The notes under the pieces: generated by a model
Databases searched by the model: none
Told to the model about the DNA's origin: nothing
The model's input: only the letters and a program-made list of their open reading frames with translations
From: Paramecium octaurelia
Lineage: Eukaryota > Ciliophora > Oligohymenophorea > Peniculida > Parameciidae
Direction: 5' to 3'
Length of the DNA: 64,000 nucleotides
Assembly: GCA_905182995.1 (NCBI GenBank)
Contig: CAJJDP010000135.1
Coordinates: forward strand, 231,999-295,998
Shown here: one piece after another, positions 12,307 to 23,453 of the stretch
How the letters are laid out: each line of letters starts with the position of its first letter
Position numbering within the stretch: position 1 is the first letter of the stretch
Position numbers and translations under genes: made by a program

Positions 12307-13649
12307 ATGGAGTACTTCTCATTGGAAATACTATTACCTTTGTGCTTAATAGCACTCTATTATTTCTATCATAAAAAGTTTAGATTCTTTGTAATAGAGG
12401 AGAAAAAGAAAGAAAACATTATTCGACACAAATAAACAAGAGGTAAGTGTCCGCCATCATATCCAAATGGATGGTATCGACTTTGTAGGAGTGCAGAATT
12501 GAAGATTGGGTAAGGAGTCAACACATTTATCATAGATAAGTGGAGGAAATCAAACTTGCTGGTCGACACATAGCTTATTATAGAGGAACAGATAAGGTAG
12601 TTTATGCTGTTGCTGCTTATTGTCCACATATGGGAGCTAATCTTGGAATTGGAGGATAAGTTAAATTCAATTCCTGTATTGAATGTCCATTCCATGGATG
12701 GGCATTCGATGGCAAATCTGGATTATGTGTCAATTCTGAAAAATTAGATCCTAAAATTGTATCTACATATTGTTACAATAATATTCAAAATATGGATCCC
12801 AATAACAAAGGGGAATACTTACAAAAAGTATAAGAAGGAGAAATCAAAATAAAAACTTATCTCATTAGAGAGATTAAGGGAATGGTGTACATTTGGCTTC
12901 ATTGTTTGGAAGCAAAACCATGGTATGAACCTATGGTTGAGAAATGTGATCATTTGTAATTAAGAGGAGAGAGCATCAACTTTATTAATTGTCATATTTA
13001 AGAGTTTCCTGAAAATGGAGCAGATATTCGTCATTTTGATTATATTCACGCATCAGTTAGTGATTTTATTCCTACTTGGCTTATTAAGTTTAAATGGAAC
13101 ATGAAAAGCATGCCTGCAAATGAACCTGACTTTTATAAAAAAATGGAACACCCAAAAGAAAAGATCAGAAATTATTAAAAGTAATTATTTGATCATTATT
13201 TGTCAAATAAAGAATTAAGACCATATATGAATGTTTTATGTTTAGATGGATCTCTGATGTTCTTTAACAAATGGAAAATTAATGCATTATATATAACAGG
13301 ATTCTAAATGGGACCTGCCACAATCTAATTATATATTTTATCTAGTCTATTTGAGGTTTTCTATAAATAAGCCTTGTAACCTGTCGAAAAATTCAATCAA
13401 AAGGTTTTCTTAACATTACACATAAATTCTTATTTACCTTATTGGCTTAGTGCATATATTTTATCTGGTGGGTTGAGATAAATTATTTCTGATGTAAGTG
13501 TGTGGGATAATAAAATATTTGCAGCTTAAAGTTGTTATAATTTAAAAGGAGACGCTGATCCCGTATTGATGAGATGGAGATAATGGTATTCTTAATTTTA
13601 TGAGGGATCAAGAGAATTTGAATAAAAGTTAGATTCATTAGAATGGTGA
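12307..13649 (+). CDS. Rieske non-heme iron oxygenase, sterol C7-desaturase (DAF-36/Neverland) type
   Basis: 438 residues after removal of a 26-nt intron (12510-12535). An N-terminal membrane helix (residues ~3-20, EYFSLEILLPLCLIALYYFY) is followed by a basic loop. The Rieske centre is complete: CPHMGANLGIGGQV and CIECPFHGWAFDGKSG give the Cys-x-His and Cys-x2-His ligands. The mononuclear iron motif follows (ENGADIRHFDYIHA: Asp and two His). This architecture matches cholesterol 7-desaturases of animals and the ciliate Rieske DES7 enzyme of Tetrahymena, which introduces the C7(8) double bond into dietary sterols at the ER. The substrate here is inferred. It needs a reductase partner, and none is encoded nearby. 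Confidence 0.88.
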
Positions 13650-14219
13650 TGTAGCTATTATAAATTATAAAATGATAGAATATTTTATTAATGTTTAAGT
13701 TAGCAGACAAATTATTATTTTATCCTTAATATTAGTTTGTTAATTTCAAATATAAAAATAAAGTTTATTATTAATGATTTCATGATACGCCAATTATAAA
13801 GTTTATCGATATTATATTAATCTTATCGTAATTGAATTTTATTCAGCTCCGTTAAATTGTTTTTTACATAGTGGTAAGTTGACAAATATATTAACCAGAA
13901 ATTTCTACTTCCTTTATTCTTATATGAATCATCGAACAATGATATTTTGATAATTAATTTAAACTTAAGAAATTTTTTGTTAGAATAATTTACTCTGAAT
14001 TAATTTTGTAGATAATACAAAAAATCAAAATTATTTATTGTTATTCCCTTAATTACAAAGTGACTTGATGAAAAATTATATTTGTATTTTTGGTATCAAT
14101 CATTGTTTATTTTTAATAATTATCATATTAGTAGATTATAAGTGAAACTTTTTTAGATATTATTATTATAATAATAATAATTATTTTTTTCCTTATTATT
14201 ATTATGTTAATATGAATTA
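13650..14219. other. AT-rich intergenic, no gene seen
   Basis: Long runs of A/T with ATT/TAA repeats, including an ATTATTATTATAATAAT-like stretch near 14160-14210. No frame with coding character was found on either strand. Confidence 0.5.
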
Positions 14220-14869
14220 ATAGATGTAATTTATTGAATTATTATAAGATAATATCTTAAGTTCCAAATCATTTGACTAATCTGCTGAGCTTTTTATATA
14301 GATGTAATTTATTAAATATTATTATAAGATAATCTATTGAAACCTTACTTAAATTTTTGTTACTTTGTATTAGATTATCCATCAAATAATTTAAAATTAG
14401 AATTCTATTAATTTTTTTCTATTGTATTATCTCAATTCATTACTATAAATGAGCTTTTTTAATTTTTTAAGATTTCTCTAACCTAATAAACAATTTAATT
14501 ACATAAGAATATTAATGTACATTATTCAAATTTATTCGCCAAAATGTTATCAAGGTGAGAATAATATTTGAAGTAATTTTTATTCATTTTCTTTCAAAAT
14601 CAATTGAATCATCATGAATATTTTCTAATGCCAAGAGATACTTAATTAATCATTAGGATCTAAGTCTGAAAGCCTTGAGATAATAGAGGAAACATCTAAG
14701 AGAAATGATTTTCAAGGTCGGTTGGCACTAAAAGCTTCTTCCAATCATATTCCACCTAAGGGGAAGAAGAGATGTGGAAAATAAATGTGGATAAAGAGCT
14801 CAGCGAATTAGTCAAATAATTCGTAATAAGAAATTGTTATCTTATAATAATATCAATAAATTACATCTA
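14220..14869. repeat. Imperfect inverted repeat, arms about 80 bp
   Basis: The segment 14220-14301 reads as an imperfect reverse complement of 14795-14869. Shared landmarks are GATGTAATTTATT, TTATTATAAGATAA, CATTTGACTAAT versus TATTTGACTAAT, and GCTGAGCT. A second short direct copy of the outer part (GATGTAATTTATT..ATTATAAGATAA) sits at about 14301-14335. The right arm lies inside the small ORF 14614-14931, so the left arm is an inverted copy of part of its 3' half. Consistent with a local inversion-duplication, or with the ends of a small mobile or internally eliminated element. Confidence 0.6.
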
Positions 14870-14931
14870 TGTCCTAAGTAAAGTAAAATAGTCAAATAAT
14901 TTGTAATAAAATAAATTTAGGTCAATTTTGA
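14614..14931 (+). CDS. Small hypothetical ORF (105 residues)
   Basis: ATG at 14614 (MNIFQCQEILNQSLGSKSES), TGA at 14929. The middle is protein-like and charged (SLEIIEETSKRNDFQGRLAL, HIPPKGKKRCGKQMWIKS) and the end is Gln/Ser rich. No family recognised. Part of its 3' half is present in inverted orientation at 14220-14301. With only TGA as stop, an ORF this long can arise by chance, but the composition between 14640 and 14800 is less AT-rich than its surroundings, which favours a real gene or recent remnant. Confidence 0.45.
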
Positions 14932-15301
14932 GAATAATGTATAATAAATAATTTAAAGTAAATCTTAGATCAATTATATTGAATTTTAATTATTAGCTTT
15001 AATAATTTATAATTAAATGTAAACTGTATCATCTTCATTCTATCTAAACTTTACTAAAATAAAGATACATTTGGTATAATACATTGGCTTTAAGTTAAAT
15101 ACATTAATAAAATAAAAGCTATAATATTGGGTTATGATTTTTAAGCTTATTATAGCAACTCATATACATTGAAAATACTACCTTAGAAATTTGAATGGAA
15201 AGAATTTGAATCGAAGTTCTTTCCTCATAATAACGAAATGAAGTATTTTATTTTAGAAAAAATTCTATTTTGGTTACTTGTTTAATGATAATAAAATTGA
15301 A

Positions 15302-15799
15302 ATGCGTAAAAATTAAAGAAAATAGGTAGCTGCTAAATTATAGAATTTGATTAAATCTGAAAGTGAATAAGGAATTGAAAGGAAAGGAAAAAACACAAAA
15401 AAAATTTATTTTGATAAAAACATTAATCTAATCAATTTATATTAACATTATTTTCAATACTTTACTTAAATGATTATCAAAATTTATTTAATTAACACAA
15501 TAAATAATTATTTACATATTATGTTTATGATAGAATTGTTCTTTTTGAATGTTATTTTGAGATAGTTTAATATTTGTTAATAAACTCAAAATAATATTAC
15601 CTACAGAATAAGTTATAAATTAGATTAAAACAAATCTATCTTCAATATTTTCAGTTACAATTATTGTTCTTTAGATAATTTAGTCAATGAAATAGAAATC
15701 TATATTAAAATACAATTGTTTATCTTACATGATGTGAAATTAAATTATGTAAGAATAAATTTCAATAAAATGATTATTTATATGAGTTAGATTAGATGA
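15302..15799 (+). CDS. Weak ORF (165 residues), doubtful
   Basis: Open from ATG 15302 to TGA 15797. The first ~30 residues look protein-like (MRKNQRKQVAAKLQNLIKSE), then the frame becomes Ile/Asn/Tyr-rich as expected of AT-rich DNA. A short coding-like stretch just upstream in another frame (EWKEFESKFFPHNNEMKYF, about 15195-15260) may belong to it if a frameshift is assumed. Convergent with the RING gene. No family recognised. Confidence 0.25.
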
Positions 15800-15857
15800 T
15801 AACAAAAGTTTTTAAAAGTAACTACAATAATATTTCAAAAATTATATTTCATTTGAA

Positions 15858-16632
15858 TCAAGGAGACAGAAATTCAGACAATTTACACACTATACATTAA
15901 TATGCATCACCCTTTTTACAAATACATGTTTTATTGTTTTATTGACATTTATCAGATTTCGGCGTATCTAAATTTTACTCGAACTCATTTGAGCAAAAAT
16001 TAGTATTTTTATCATTTTATTTTTTATGAATTTATTCAACCTTTAACATTATATCACTTATGATTATGTTTTATTATTTTATTTACTCCTCCATTATTTT
16101 AACTTTTTTTAAAACAACATCCAGACAATCATGCCCTTCATTCATTTTATGAATTAGTTTACATTTCTAACATGTTTTAGTTCTGTACCCACATGTATAT
16201 TAATGAATCTTCATCTATTGCAAAGTGTCTTTGAAGTCACAACCAGAATGAGGACATTTAGTTTTTTCCTATTCACATTACTTCAAATGAGAATCTAATT
16301 TTGAGATTTACATTTATTGAGAACATCCTTCATTTGTACATTTTATTTGTATTTCAGAGATTAAATTTCTGATAATTGGATGAGGATCATTCAATTAAAT
16401 GTTTTGACTACACTTCTGACAAGTTTCTATCTAATAGATCACACTTAATACAATTTTATTCTAACTATGTATTTATACATATAGAACAAAATAGTGTTTT
16501 ACATCGGCCACACTCTCGAGGATCTATAACTAATTCTTTACAGATCGCACACATTAAGTGTTAATTGATACTTTTAGGATCTAAAATTAAACTTCTTAGT
16601 TTTGAAGATTAAGAAATGGACTTAGAATTCAT
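15858..16632 (-). CDS. RING plus TRAF-type zinc-finger protein, likely E3 ligase
   Basis: ATG at 16632 (MNSKSISQSSKLRSLILDPK). Residues ~27-70 form a RING of the ciliate pattern: CAIC, CGRC, FCSIC, then the last Cys pair. TRAF-type fingers follow (HPIIRNLISEIQIKC, CSQQ, HLKQCEQEKTKCPHSGCDF, HQYTCGYRTKTCQKCK), then a coiled coil and a C-terminal Cys cluster (CICKKGDAYQCIVCK). The frame shifts by one base near the end of the RING. Removing GT..AG at 16427-16442 (16 nt) restores it and places TCQKC as the last zinc pair; a plain one-base indel would do the same. With that correction it is 252 residues. The family usually ubiquitinates partners or scaffolds signalling complexes. Confidence 0.75.
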
Positions 16633-17088
16633 TTATATTTATCAATGATTCATTTATATAAAGATATTTCACTTAAAGAATACTAGAGTTAATAAACCTC
16701 TTAATTTATATTATTATAATAATAAATAATTATCAAAATCAATATAGAATATATAATAGTTTTTATAGTGTTTTAGTTTTCAAAAAACTCAAAAAAAAAA
16801 TAGCTAATGGTTAAATTTGAATGTAATTTAATACATTAGATCGTTTAAGATTTAAAAATAGTTTGATTACAATTATGCAAGCGATCTTTGATCTCTTAAC
16901 AATTAACGATTATCATAATTTATCAATATCTATATATAAAAAACCAATTGTTTTTTCGAAATAAGCGTAATTATATGAATATTAAATATGCAGTTTAATA
17001 ATCACAAATCCTTTTTTGTTATCTAGAGATGTAAACATGAGTTCTGATTACAAAATTTATTCACAAAATTATTATTAATAATTTGATA
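16633..17088. other. Divergent intergenic, no gene seen
   Basis: AT-rich spacer between the divergently oriented RING gene and SET-domain gene. No coding frame recognised. Presumably holds both promoters. Confidence 0.45.
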
Positions 17089-19096
17089 ATGAAAAGGTCT
17101 AGCACGGGAAAAAAATTTCACAAATTAAAAGGATTAAAAAAGGCCGACCCAAACGCGATCACTTCTGAAACCCCAAAGCATATTGAAGATTTTATTGAAC
17201 ATCTCTCATCCCAAGGATCGCTGATCAAAAAAGTCAAATATGCCTATTTTTAAACAAAAAATGGTTTAAAGTATCCAGGACTTATTGGTATATTGATTTT
17301 CATTTATCGAGCAACTGAGCATATTGTCCCAAATGACACTCTTGTCACTCTTCCTAGAGAAACGTTACTTACTACCCTATAGGCATTTGAATCTCCATTA
17401 AAGCCTATGTTTCTAGAATATCCATAATTTTTTAGTCCATAATTTCATTCTTAATGGGAATATCACCAAATTCTTGCATTTCTATTATATGAATATTAAA
17501 GAGGAACCGATTCCAAATGGTATCATATGATAGTAAACTTCCCAAGAGATGTTGATTATGCTGTATTTTGGAATACACAAGAATTAGAATCACTAAAAGA
17601 TGAAAAAATAATAAAAAGTGCAAGAAAAAAGTATATAGGGCTTTTAGTTACTTTTTAAACTCTTAGATATATTGCAGACAAATTTCCAAACCTTTATAAA
17701 CCTGGAATTGTAACAATGGAAAATGCCATCTGGATTCATACAAGTATTGTTACAAGATGCTTTGGAGGTTAAGGGTTAAAATATGTCACTATGGTACCAT
17801 TTTGTGAACTTTTTAATCATGAATGTGCTGATGTATGTTATGATCTAGAATAATAAGATAAAAGTACAAGGTACAATTTTGAATTTATGACAAAAAAATT
17901 AGTTAATGGATAATAAAACGATGATGAGTTGTCAATTACATCCTCAGAAAATTCTTAACTTTCAGAAGATGACATGAGTGATTCAGAATTTGTAACCGGC
18001 GAGTATGATTAGTATTAAGAATTTAATTTTGAATAATTTAGTCAAAATTCAATCATAAATTTTGAAGAAAATATAAGAAGGTGTTTCATGAAAAATGAGT
18101 CAGAGATAAGTAATGAATAAATTAAAATGAGAAAAGAATTTAATATTAGATTGAATATTTAAAGAGATGTTTTCTAATTAGCAATAGATTGCAAAGCATT
18201 TTTGTTTTAAACGATTGATTTTGGAGATAATTTTTCAATTTTTTTTCTTGGGCAAATCTTTTAATAATTAGATTAACTAATCGAATAATTTTTTAGTTAG
18301 GAAAGGTCATCCTATTAAGTTAGAGCAGAACTAAAACAAATTAAAATTGATTGCAATTAATATAAAAATCAATGGTATTCTTTTTAAAATGAAGTTCTAA
18401 AAAGACCAATCTAATAAAAATACAATTATTTTGCTCAAAAGATAGGTAGGAAACCAGAAAGACCTATATTTAGCATGGAATAAATCTTATCCCAACCTGT
18501 AGATCGAAGTTGTGATTATTATACATAAGCTTTCTAGAAAGAGACCTTTTAAAATCTTCTAATGAGAACCAGAGATCCTTTTGAGAAAGGGTCCTAGGTA
18601 TACTTTTGCTATAGCAGATTGTCGAATAGAATTATGCTGCTTAAATATGGAATGTCTCTAGAATATAATAAATATGATAGTACATTTCTAAGGGTTGAAT
18701 TTTTAAAATATCTCAAAAGTAAGGTGGGAATTTGGATTGTTCATAGATTTAAACTAAATAGATTGAAAAGATTCAAACTAAAACATATAGTTCCTCCTTA
18801 TGAGTTAATTGTTTTTTGTAAATTAATATATTGGTATGTCTAATTTTTAATAATTTTCTAGGAACACTAATGTTCATTCTGTAGATACCATTTTTAAAAT
18901 CTAAGATTTATAATTAGAAAGGAAAGCTTTATCCTTAGCTCAGGAAATTTTGAATGAATAAAATTCAAAATTTAAGGAAACAATTGAAGAACTTGAGTAA
19001 TTGCTGCTTGATAAAAGTTTGGGATACCATTAATATTTTGCAGTTGTCTATCGATTAGAAAGATTGAGAATATATCGTCGAAATATTCAGTATTGA
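17089..19096 (+). CDS. SET-domain protein methyltransferase (SETD3/Rubisco-LSMT-like)
   Basis: 659 residues after removal of a 28-nt intron near the 3' end; ATG at 17089 (MKRSSTGKKFHKLKGLKK). The SET domain is split as in the SETD3/SETD6/LSMT class. An early part (KYPGLIGILIFI, NDTLVTLPRETLL) and a long insert precede the conserved VPFCELFNHECADVCYD box (the FNH motif binds AdoMet). An acidic insert follows, then the C-terminal GSQVYFCYSRLSNRIMLLKY, GMSLEYNKYD segment containing the catalytic tyrosine region. The Rubis-subs-bind-like C terminus is helical (DLQLERKALSLAQEILNEQN). It probably methylates Lys or His on a non-histone protein; the substrate is unknown. Confidence 0.88.
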
Positions 19097-19458
19097 ATTT
19101 ATCGCATTTAGTCTAATTAATATAAGCATAATTGTAATAGACAAATTGATGAATGGAGTTCCATTTGAAAAAGCAACTGAAAGAACAGAGTTTGATTTCG
19201 ATTTCTATGAAACAAATAGGTACATATTAAGGAAATATTTTGATTAAATAAGATGGGCATTATATCAATAAAAATGAAATTATGTATTTGGGTATATTAT
19301 GTCAGCATAATATTCAAATTTATTAAATTAAATTGGAGAATTTATCTTAATCAATTTTGAGATATTGCATTATTTGAAATCTAAAGTTCATTTTTTTGCA
19401 TAATCCATTGCTATTCTTTTTATTTTTTTTTTTGAATTTTGAATTTATTCCATAAAAA
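19097..19458. other. Spacer with a short coding-like stretch
   Basis: Mostly AT-rich. A 42-codon frame from about 19150 (MNGVPFEKATERTEFDFDFY) is protein-like but isolated and unassigned. Confidence 0.3.
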
Positions 19459-19836
19459 ATGTATATACAACATATTATTGTATCTTTGATTTATTTTAAC
19501 TTTCGAATTGAAGATAATTGCTGAGACTACTGAAAATTCTGTAGTGAAAAAGAAAGGCCATCTCAACAAAAATTAGAAAACAACCAAATCTTTAAAGGGA
19601 ATAAATTATTGCTAACTTAAAAATACTAGTTCTCCTTAAATTTTGATGTTATTTAAAGCAAAGGTAAAATTCTAAACGATTCAAAGAAATAAAGATTTAT
19701 TAACTCAGATAAGAGAGCATTTATTTTAAATATTATTGCAAAGGGGCAATTATTTGGTAGAGGAAACAATAAGATAACTCTGATCAAATTAACTCATAAG
19801 AATTTCGCCTTCAAAAATTTTTATCAAAGGTAGTGA
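19459..19836 (+). CDS. Small basic hypothetical protein, two introns
   Basis: Removing GT..AG introns at 19480-19513 (34 nt) and 19664-19686 (23 nt) gives 106 residues ending at TGA 19834. The core is basic and well formed (AETTENSVVKKKGHLNKNQK, FINSDKRAFILNIIAKGQLF, RGNNKITLIKLTHKNFAF). The second intron is convincing because it joins two coding-like frames. The first intron and the ATG are less certain. No family recognised. Confidence 0.5.
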
Positions 19837-20112
19837 AAATTGTTATTTTTGCAAGTTATTGTTAGCAAAAAAAATGCTTTTTAATATAATAGAAAACACA
19901 ATTTAACAAAATGTTGTTAATAATCATTGTTCTATCACAATAACCTTTTTATTGTAAATTGCAAATATTATCTTAAAATTGTTATTTTATTTAGTCGAAA
20001 AGAATACCTATTATAATTTTTATATTGTTATTTCTTTGCAATTTATCATCTTAAATTACAAACTATATTAATATTATTAAAATTATCAGTTAATATTTTG
20101 AAGCATAATCAG

Positions 20113-21335
20113 TCAAAGACTGGTTTCTGAATACAACTAATGGTCTTTAAGACCAAATTCATTTTCAGCTTTCTGAAATACTATAAGAAACTCACTTTTA
20201 TTATACTTGAACTTGTGCTTGGGTTGATTTTTAATTATATAATCTAAGCATTGAGAAACTATTGTATTGCGATTTTTCAAACTTATTAAGAGTATTATTA
20301 ATCTTAAATATTAGATCCTGCCACTTATTAATAGTTATGCCTAAATATTATTGAATTAAGGAATTTGGAACCAAAAACCAATAATTTAGTGATTCTTAAA
20401 TTTGTAATAAAGGCCCCTTCAGGTTAAGACTGTTGAAAAGCAAATATTTCAGAAATATTTGCTTGATATGGTTTTATTGAATTTCTTGTAATCTTTTGAA
20501 ATTGTTGTACCTTTGTTTTTGAAATTAGAGACCATTAGTTATTGAAAAAATCACCTTAAACTGTATTAACGAATTGTTAAAATATTTTATCTACATAATT
20601 TTCAAATTTCATATATTTATTAACTACAGGATTATTAATTCTATACCTCCCATTTTATTAAGATTTTATAGTAATTAAAGGCTTCTAATATAAGGAAGTT
20701 GAGGAGGATATTTATAATTAATATTCTCCATTTCTTTAATTAAAGCTATTACAAATATAGCATTATATTGTTATTTCTCTAAAATACTAATGCATTAGAA
20801 AGTTATATAACGGATAGTTACTTCAATTTCTCTTTGTCTTATGAATTTTCCTTTTTTTATTTATTATGTTTGTCATTTTTTACTTGCACTCTTTCTTAAA
20901 AAAAATGAGACATGTATTTTAATGCTTCAAAATGTTAGATGTTAACAAATCTTAAAAGGTTTTTATCAAAAACATTTTGCACTTGGTAGTCTTAAGCATA
21001 ATCTAACAGAGATAAATTAATATAAAATTTATAATTCTATAAGCGTTGATTTTGGAAATTTGGTTGCTGATGATAATTTTCATCGTGATATTGTTAGAAT
21101 TAGCATTATCTCCTCTAAAGACCTTCTTAATTGGTGTTACCCCTTTAATAACTAAAGACTTAAATTACTATAACCTCAAAAAGCAAATTTTATTAAAAAA
21201 TATTCCCCTCACTTGCCTTTTAATCTATTATTCAAATAATGGTATTGATCTTATTTTAGTCAATTTTAAAGAATAAATATTATCACTAATTTGAATATCA
21301 AGCCAATTTTGCTCCACGTTGATAAAGTCAATCAT
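20113..21335 (-). CDS. Hypothetical protein, five short introns
   Basis: 363 residues when introns at 21115-21140 (26), 20787-20821 (35), 20624-20646 (23), 20259-20282 (24) and 20173-20195 (23) are removed; all five are GT..AG and together they hold one frame to TGA 20113. ATG at 21335 (MIDFINVEQNWLDIQISDNI). Visible segments: FEQQIKRQVRGIFFNKICFL, QYHDENYHQQPNFQNQRLQN, FEALKYMSHFFQERVQ, a Lys-rich coil, ALIKEMENINYKYPPQLPYI, KYMKFENYVDKIFQQFVNTV, GAFITNLRITKLLVFGSKFL. No domain recognised; mostly helical. The same frame continues 5' of the chosen ATG with in-frame TGAs (next feature), so this may be the 3' part of a broken longer gene. Confidence 0.6.
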
Positions 21336-22019
21336 AATAATTGTAATATCTCAATGATCTATTAATATTTAATTGGCTGATCTAAAGAAATTATTTTAAT
21401 AATAAAATTTAGATTATGCATTCAATAAAATCTTTATGCACATTAAAGAAAATTTGATAGGTAAAAATTAAGATAAATTTATCCAAAAATATTAGATTTT
21501 CAACTCAAATTTTAGCATGCATTACTCATACAATTTCTTAACAAAACGATTAATGCTTAGATTTATTATTATTTTGAAATGTGTAAATGATAGATTTTTT
21601 GAGTGGTCATTACATCTACCATATTCGTTCAGTTTCACTTTTGCAGGTTATTCTCAAAGCACTTTTCTTAGAAAAAAGATTTTACAATGTCAGAAATCGC
21701 AGTCATACTTTGACAGAATCAGGAAAAAGATAAATAAATACTCAATGGATGATTAATGATAGAGTCTCATGCATTGTTTGATCTCACGATATGTGAATAA
21801 ATATGATCAGCTAGTGCACTTAGAATTAGTATCTATGGAGTCGTCGAAGATGTTACCTTTCTTGGGTAGCCTTTACAACATAGGGAGATTTATAGTTGTA
21901 GTCTGCTTGCTTGTTAACATTCCGATCAAGATTTGTCTCCACTGGTTGTTGTTATGTTCTGTTATAGCCCAGTGCTATAACGAGATTTAATCTATTTCAG
22001 TCAAAAACTCATGAAGCAT
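21336..22019 (-). pseudogene. Decayed 5' extension, in-frame TGA codons
   Basis: From ATG 22019 (MLHEFLTEIDQISLQHWAIT) the frame runs into the downstream gene without any frameshift, yet carries four TGAs (21807-21809, 21690-21692, 21654-21656, 21351-21353). Between them the translation is protein-like: NNNQWRQILIGMLTSKQTTT, LPKKGNIFDDSIDTNSKCTS, VKLNEYGRCNDHSKNLSFTH, INRFVKKLYEQCMLKFELKI. Base composition at 21780-21990 is noticeably less AT-rich than neighbours. No intron removing the TGAs was found. Most likely the start of an ancestral longer gene inactivated by point mutations. Confidence 0.5.
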
Positions 22020-22209
22020 TAATTAATATCACTCATTATACGAAAAAATAACTGTAGACTTAAGATATCAATTTCAACACTAGATCTGTATTTACATCAG
22101 AATATACGTTTCATTCAAATCGATTATAAGTTATAAACTGAAAATCTATAATTATTTTTATCTCTTTAACAATTTTTATTTTTTATAAGAGATCACAATT
22201 TTGTTCATG

Positions 22210-22560
22210 AAATAATTTATTCTTTCAACAATTCTAATCACACCCCAATTCCAAACAAGTATTTTATTTCAAAAAACGTTGACTTCATACTCTTTAAATT
22301 CTTCATCCTCCTAGATCTTAAGGACTCAGTTTTTTATTTTGCAAATAGCTTTGATGAGGTCAGTAAATTGGTGGTAAAAATGCTTTCCAACCATTAGAAT
22401 ATAACTATCATAAAGAGAAGACGCATTTCAGTCTTTTATCTCTTTCTCCATAAGCTAAAATTTTCAAGACTTCCTTCAAATTGACATTTTAACAAAAATT
22501 TACTAATTGTATTTCTTTTAAATTTAAATGTTTATATAGTAACCTATAGTGACCATACAT
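22210..22560 (-). pseudogene. EF-hand-like gene remnant
   Basis: ATG at 22560 opens MYGHYRLLYKHLNLKEIQLV, then LKEVLKILAYGERDKRLKCV. A one-base frame change leads to FSLYDSYILMVGKHFYHQFT DLIKAICKIKN. The RLKCVFSLYD..(G)..F..LI spacing recalls EF-hand pairs of calcineurin-B or TBC-EF type, but the calcium-loop acids are poorly kept and TGAs follow. Weaker coding-like pieces extend upstream to about 22950. Assigned only tentatively. Confidence 0.35.
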
Positions 22561-23453
22561 TTTAAAATGTTGATAATTAATGTAGTTAATTTAAGTGAAA
22601 AATTTGTTCTCTGAATTTGAAAGCATAAATAGAAGCATTAAATCAGAATAAATTATATATTTCACTTTAATAATAATCACTAAAAAGATTGTGTCTCTAA
22701 AAACCATGTATCAAATAGTTTAAATAACCAGAGCAATTTATTGTTATGAATTAATGTTGTAAATTGCTTCTATAATCTATGATATAATCAAATTTTATGA
22801 TCAATATCAACATTCTTAGAATCAAGATCTATTTTGGAGATTTTTGAATCTAACCACATAAACATTTTTGTCACAGAACATATTTAGCTACTAATCCCAT
22901 ATTATCTATACTCCAGCGCTCTTAAGAATTGAATAATATATATTTAACTTTCTATTGAAAGTAAAAAAAACATTATTTTTTGAAATCATACAAATACTTT
23001 TCGATAATGTAGTTACAGAGTATCAATTTTTTTTGATTTTTTAAAATTAATTGATAATAAAACAATTCAGATTCTAAAAGCTATTCCAAATTTGCCATTC
23101 TTTTCATCTATATTAATTGATAGATTAAATTTTTGCCATTTTATAATTAAAATGTTATTAATAATTAATTCCTATTAAAACAAGATTTAATTATTTACTC
23201 AACTTCTTTTTATTTTTTTCCTTTTTTAAATTTGACACTCTTTAGTTTTTGATATTAATCTATTAATTCAAAATACTTATGAATTTTGTCATATCCATTA
23301 GTATGCCGCATATATAAGATTATTTATAAAATTTCATAAATTTTAGATAATTTGTTAATGACTTATATACTAGTTAATACAATATATCAATTTATTATAT
23401 TTATGCTATTTATGTTTATATGAATTAAAAAATTTTTTGTTATTTAAGTTTGC
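22561..23453. other. AT-rich spacer with scattered coding-like scraps
   Basis: Minus-strand scraps such as MFMWLDSKISKIDLDSKNVD (about 22780-22880) are interrupted in every frame. Nothing else supportable. Confidence 0.35.

Noticed and set aside
12369..12695. Minus-strand ORF of 108 codons
   Set aside because: Antisense to the Rieske oxygenase; the plus strand carries complete catalytic motifs.
20113..22019. TGA as a sense codon (Trp or Cys) in this genome
   Set aside because: All intact genes in the window (CHIP-like, TBCD, decarboxylase, Rieske, SET, phosphatase, both WD40 genes) end sensibly at TGA and use TGG/TGT/TGC normally, so local decay is the simpler reading.
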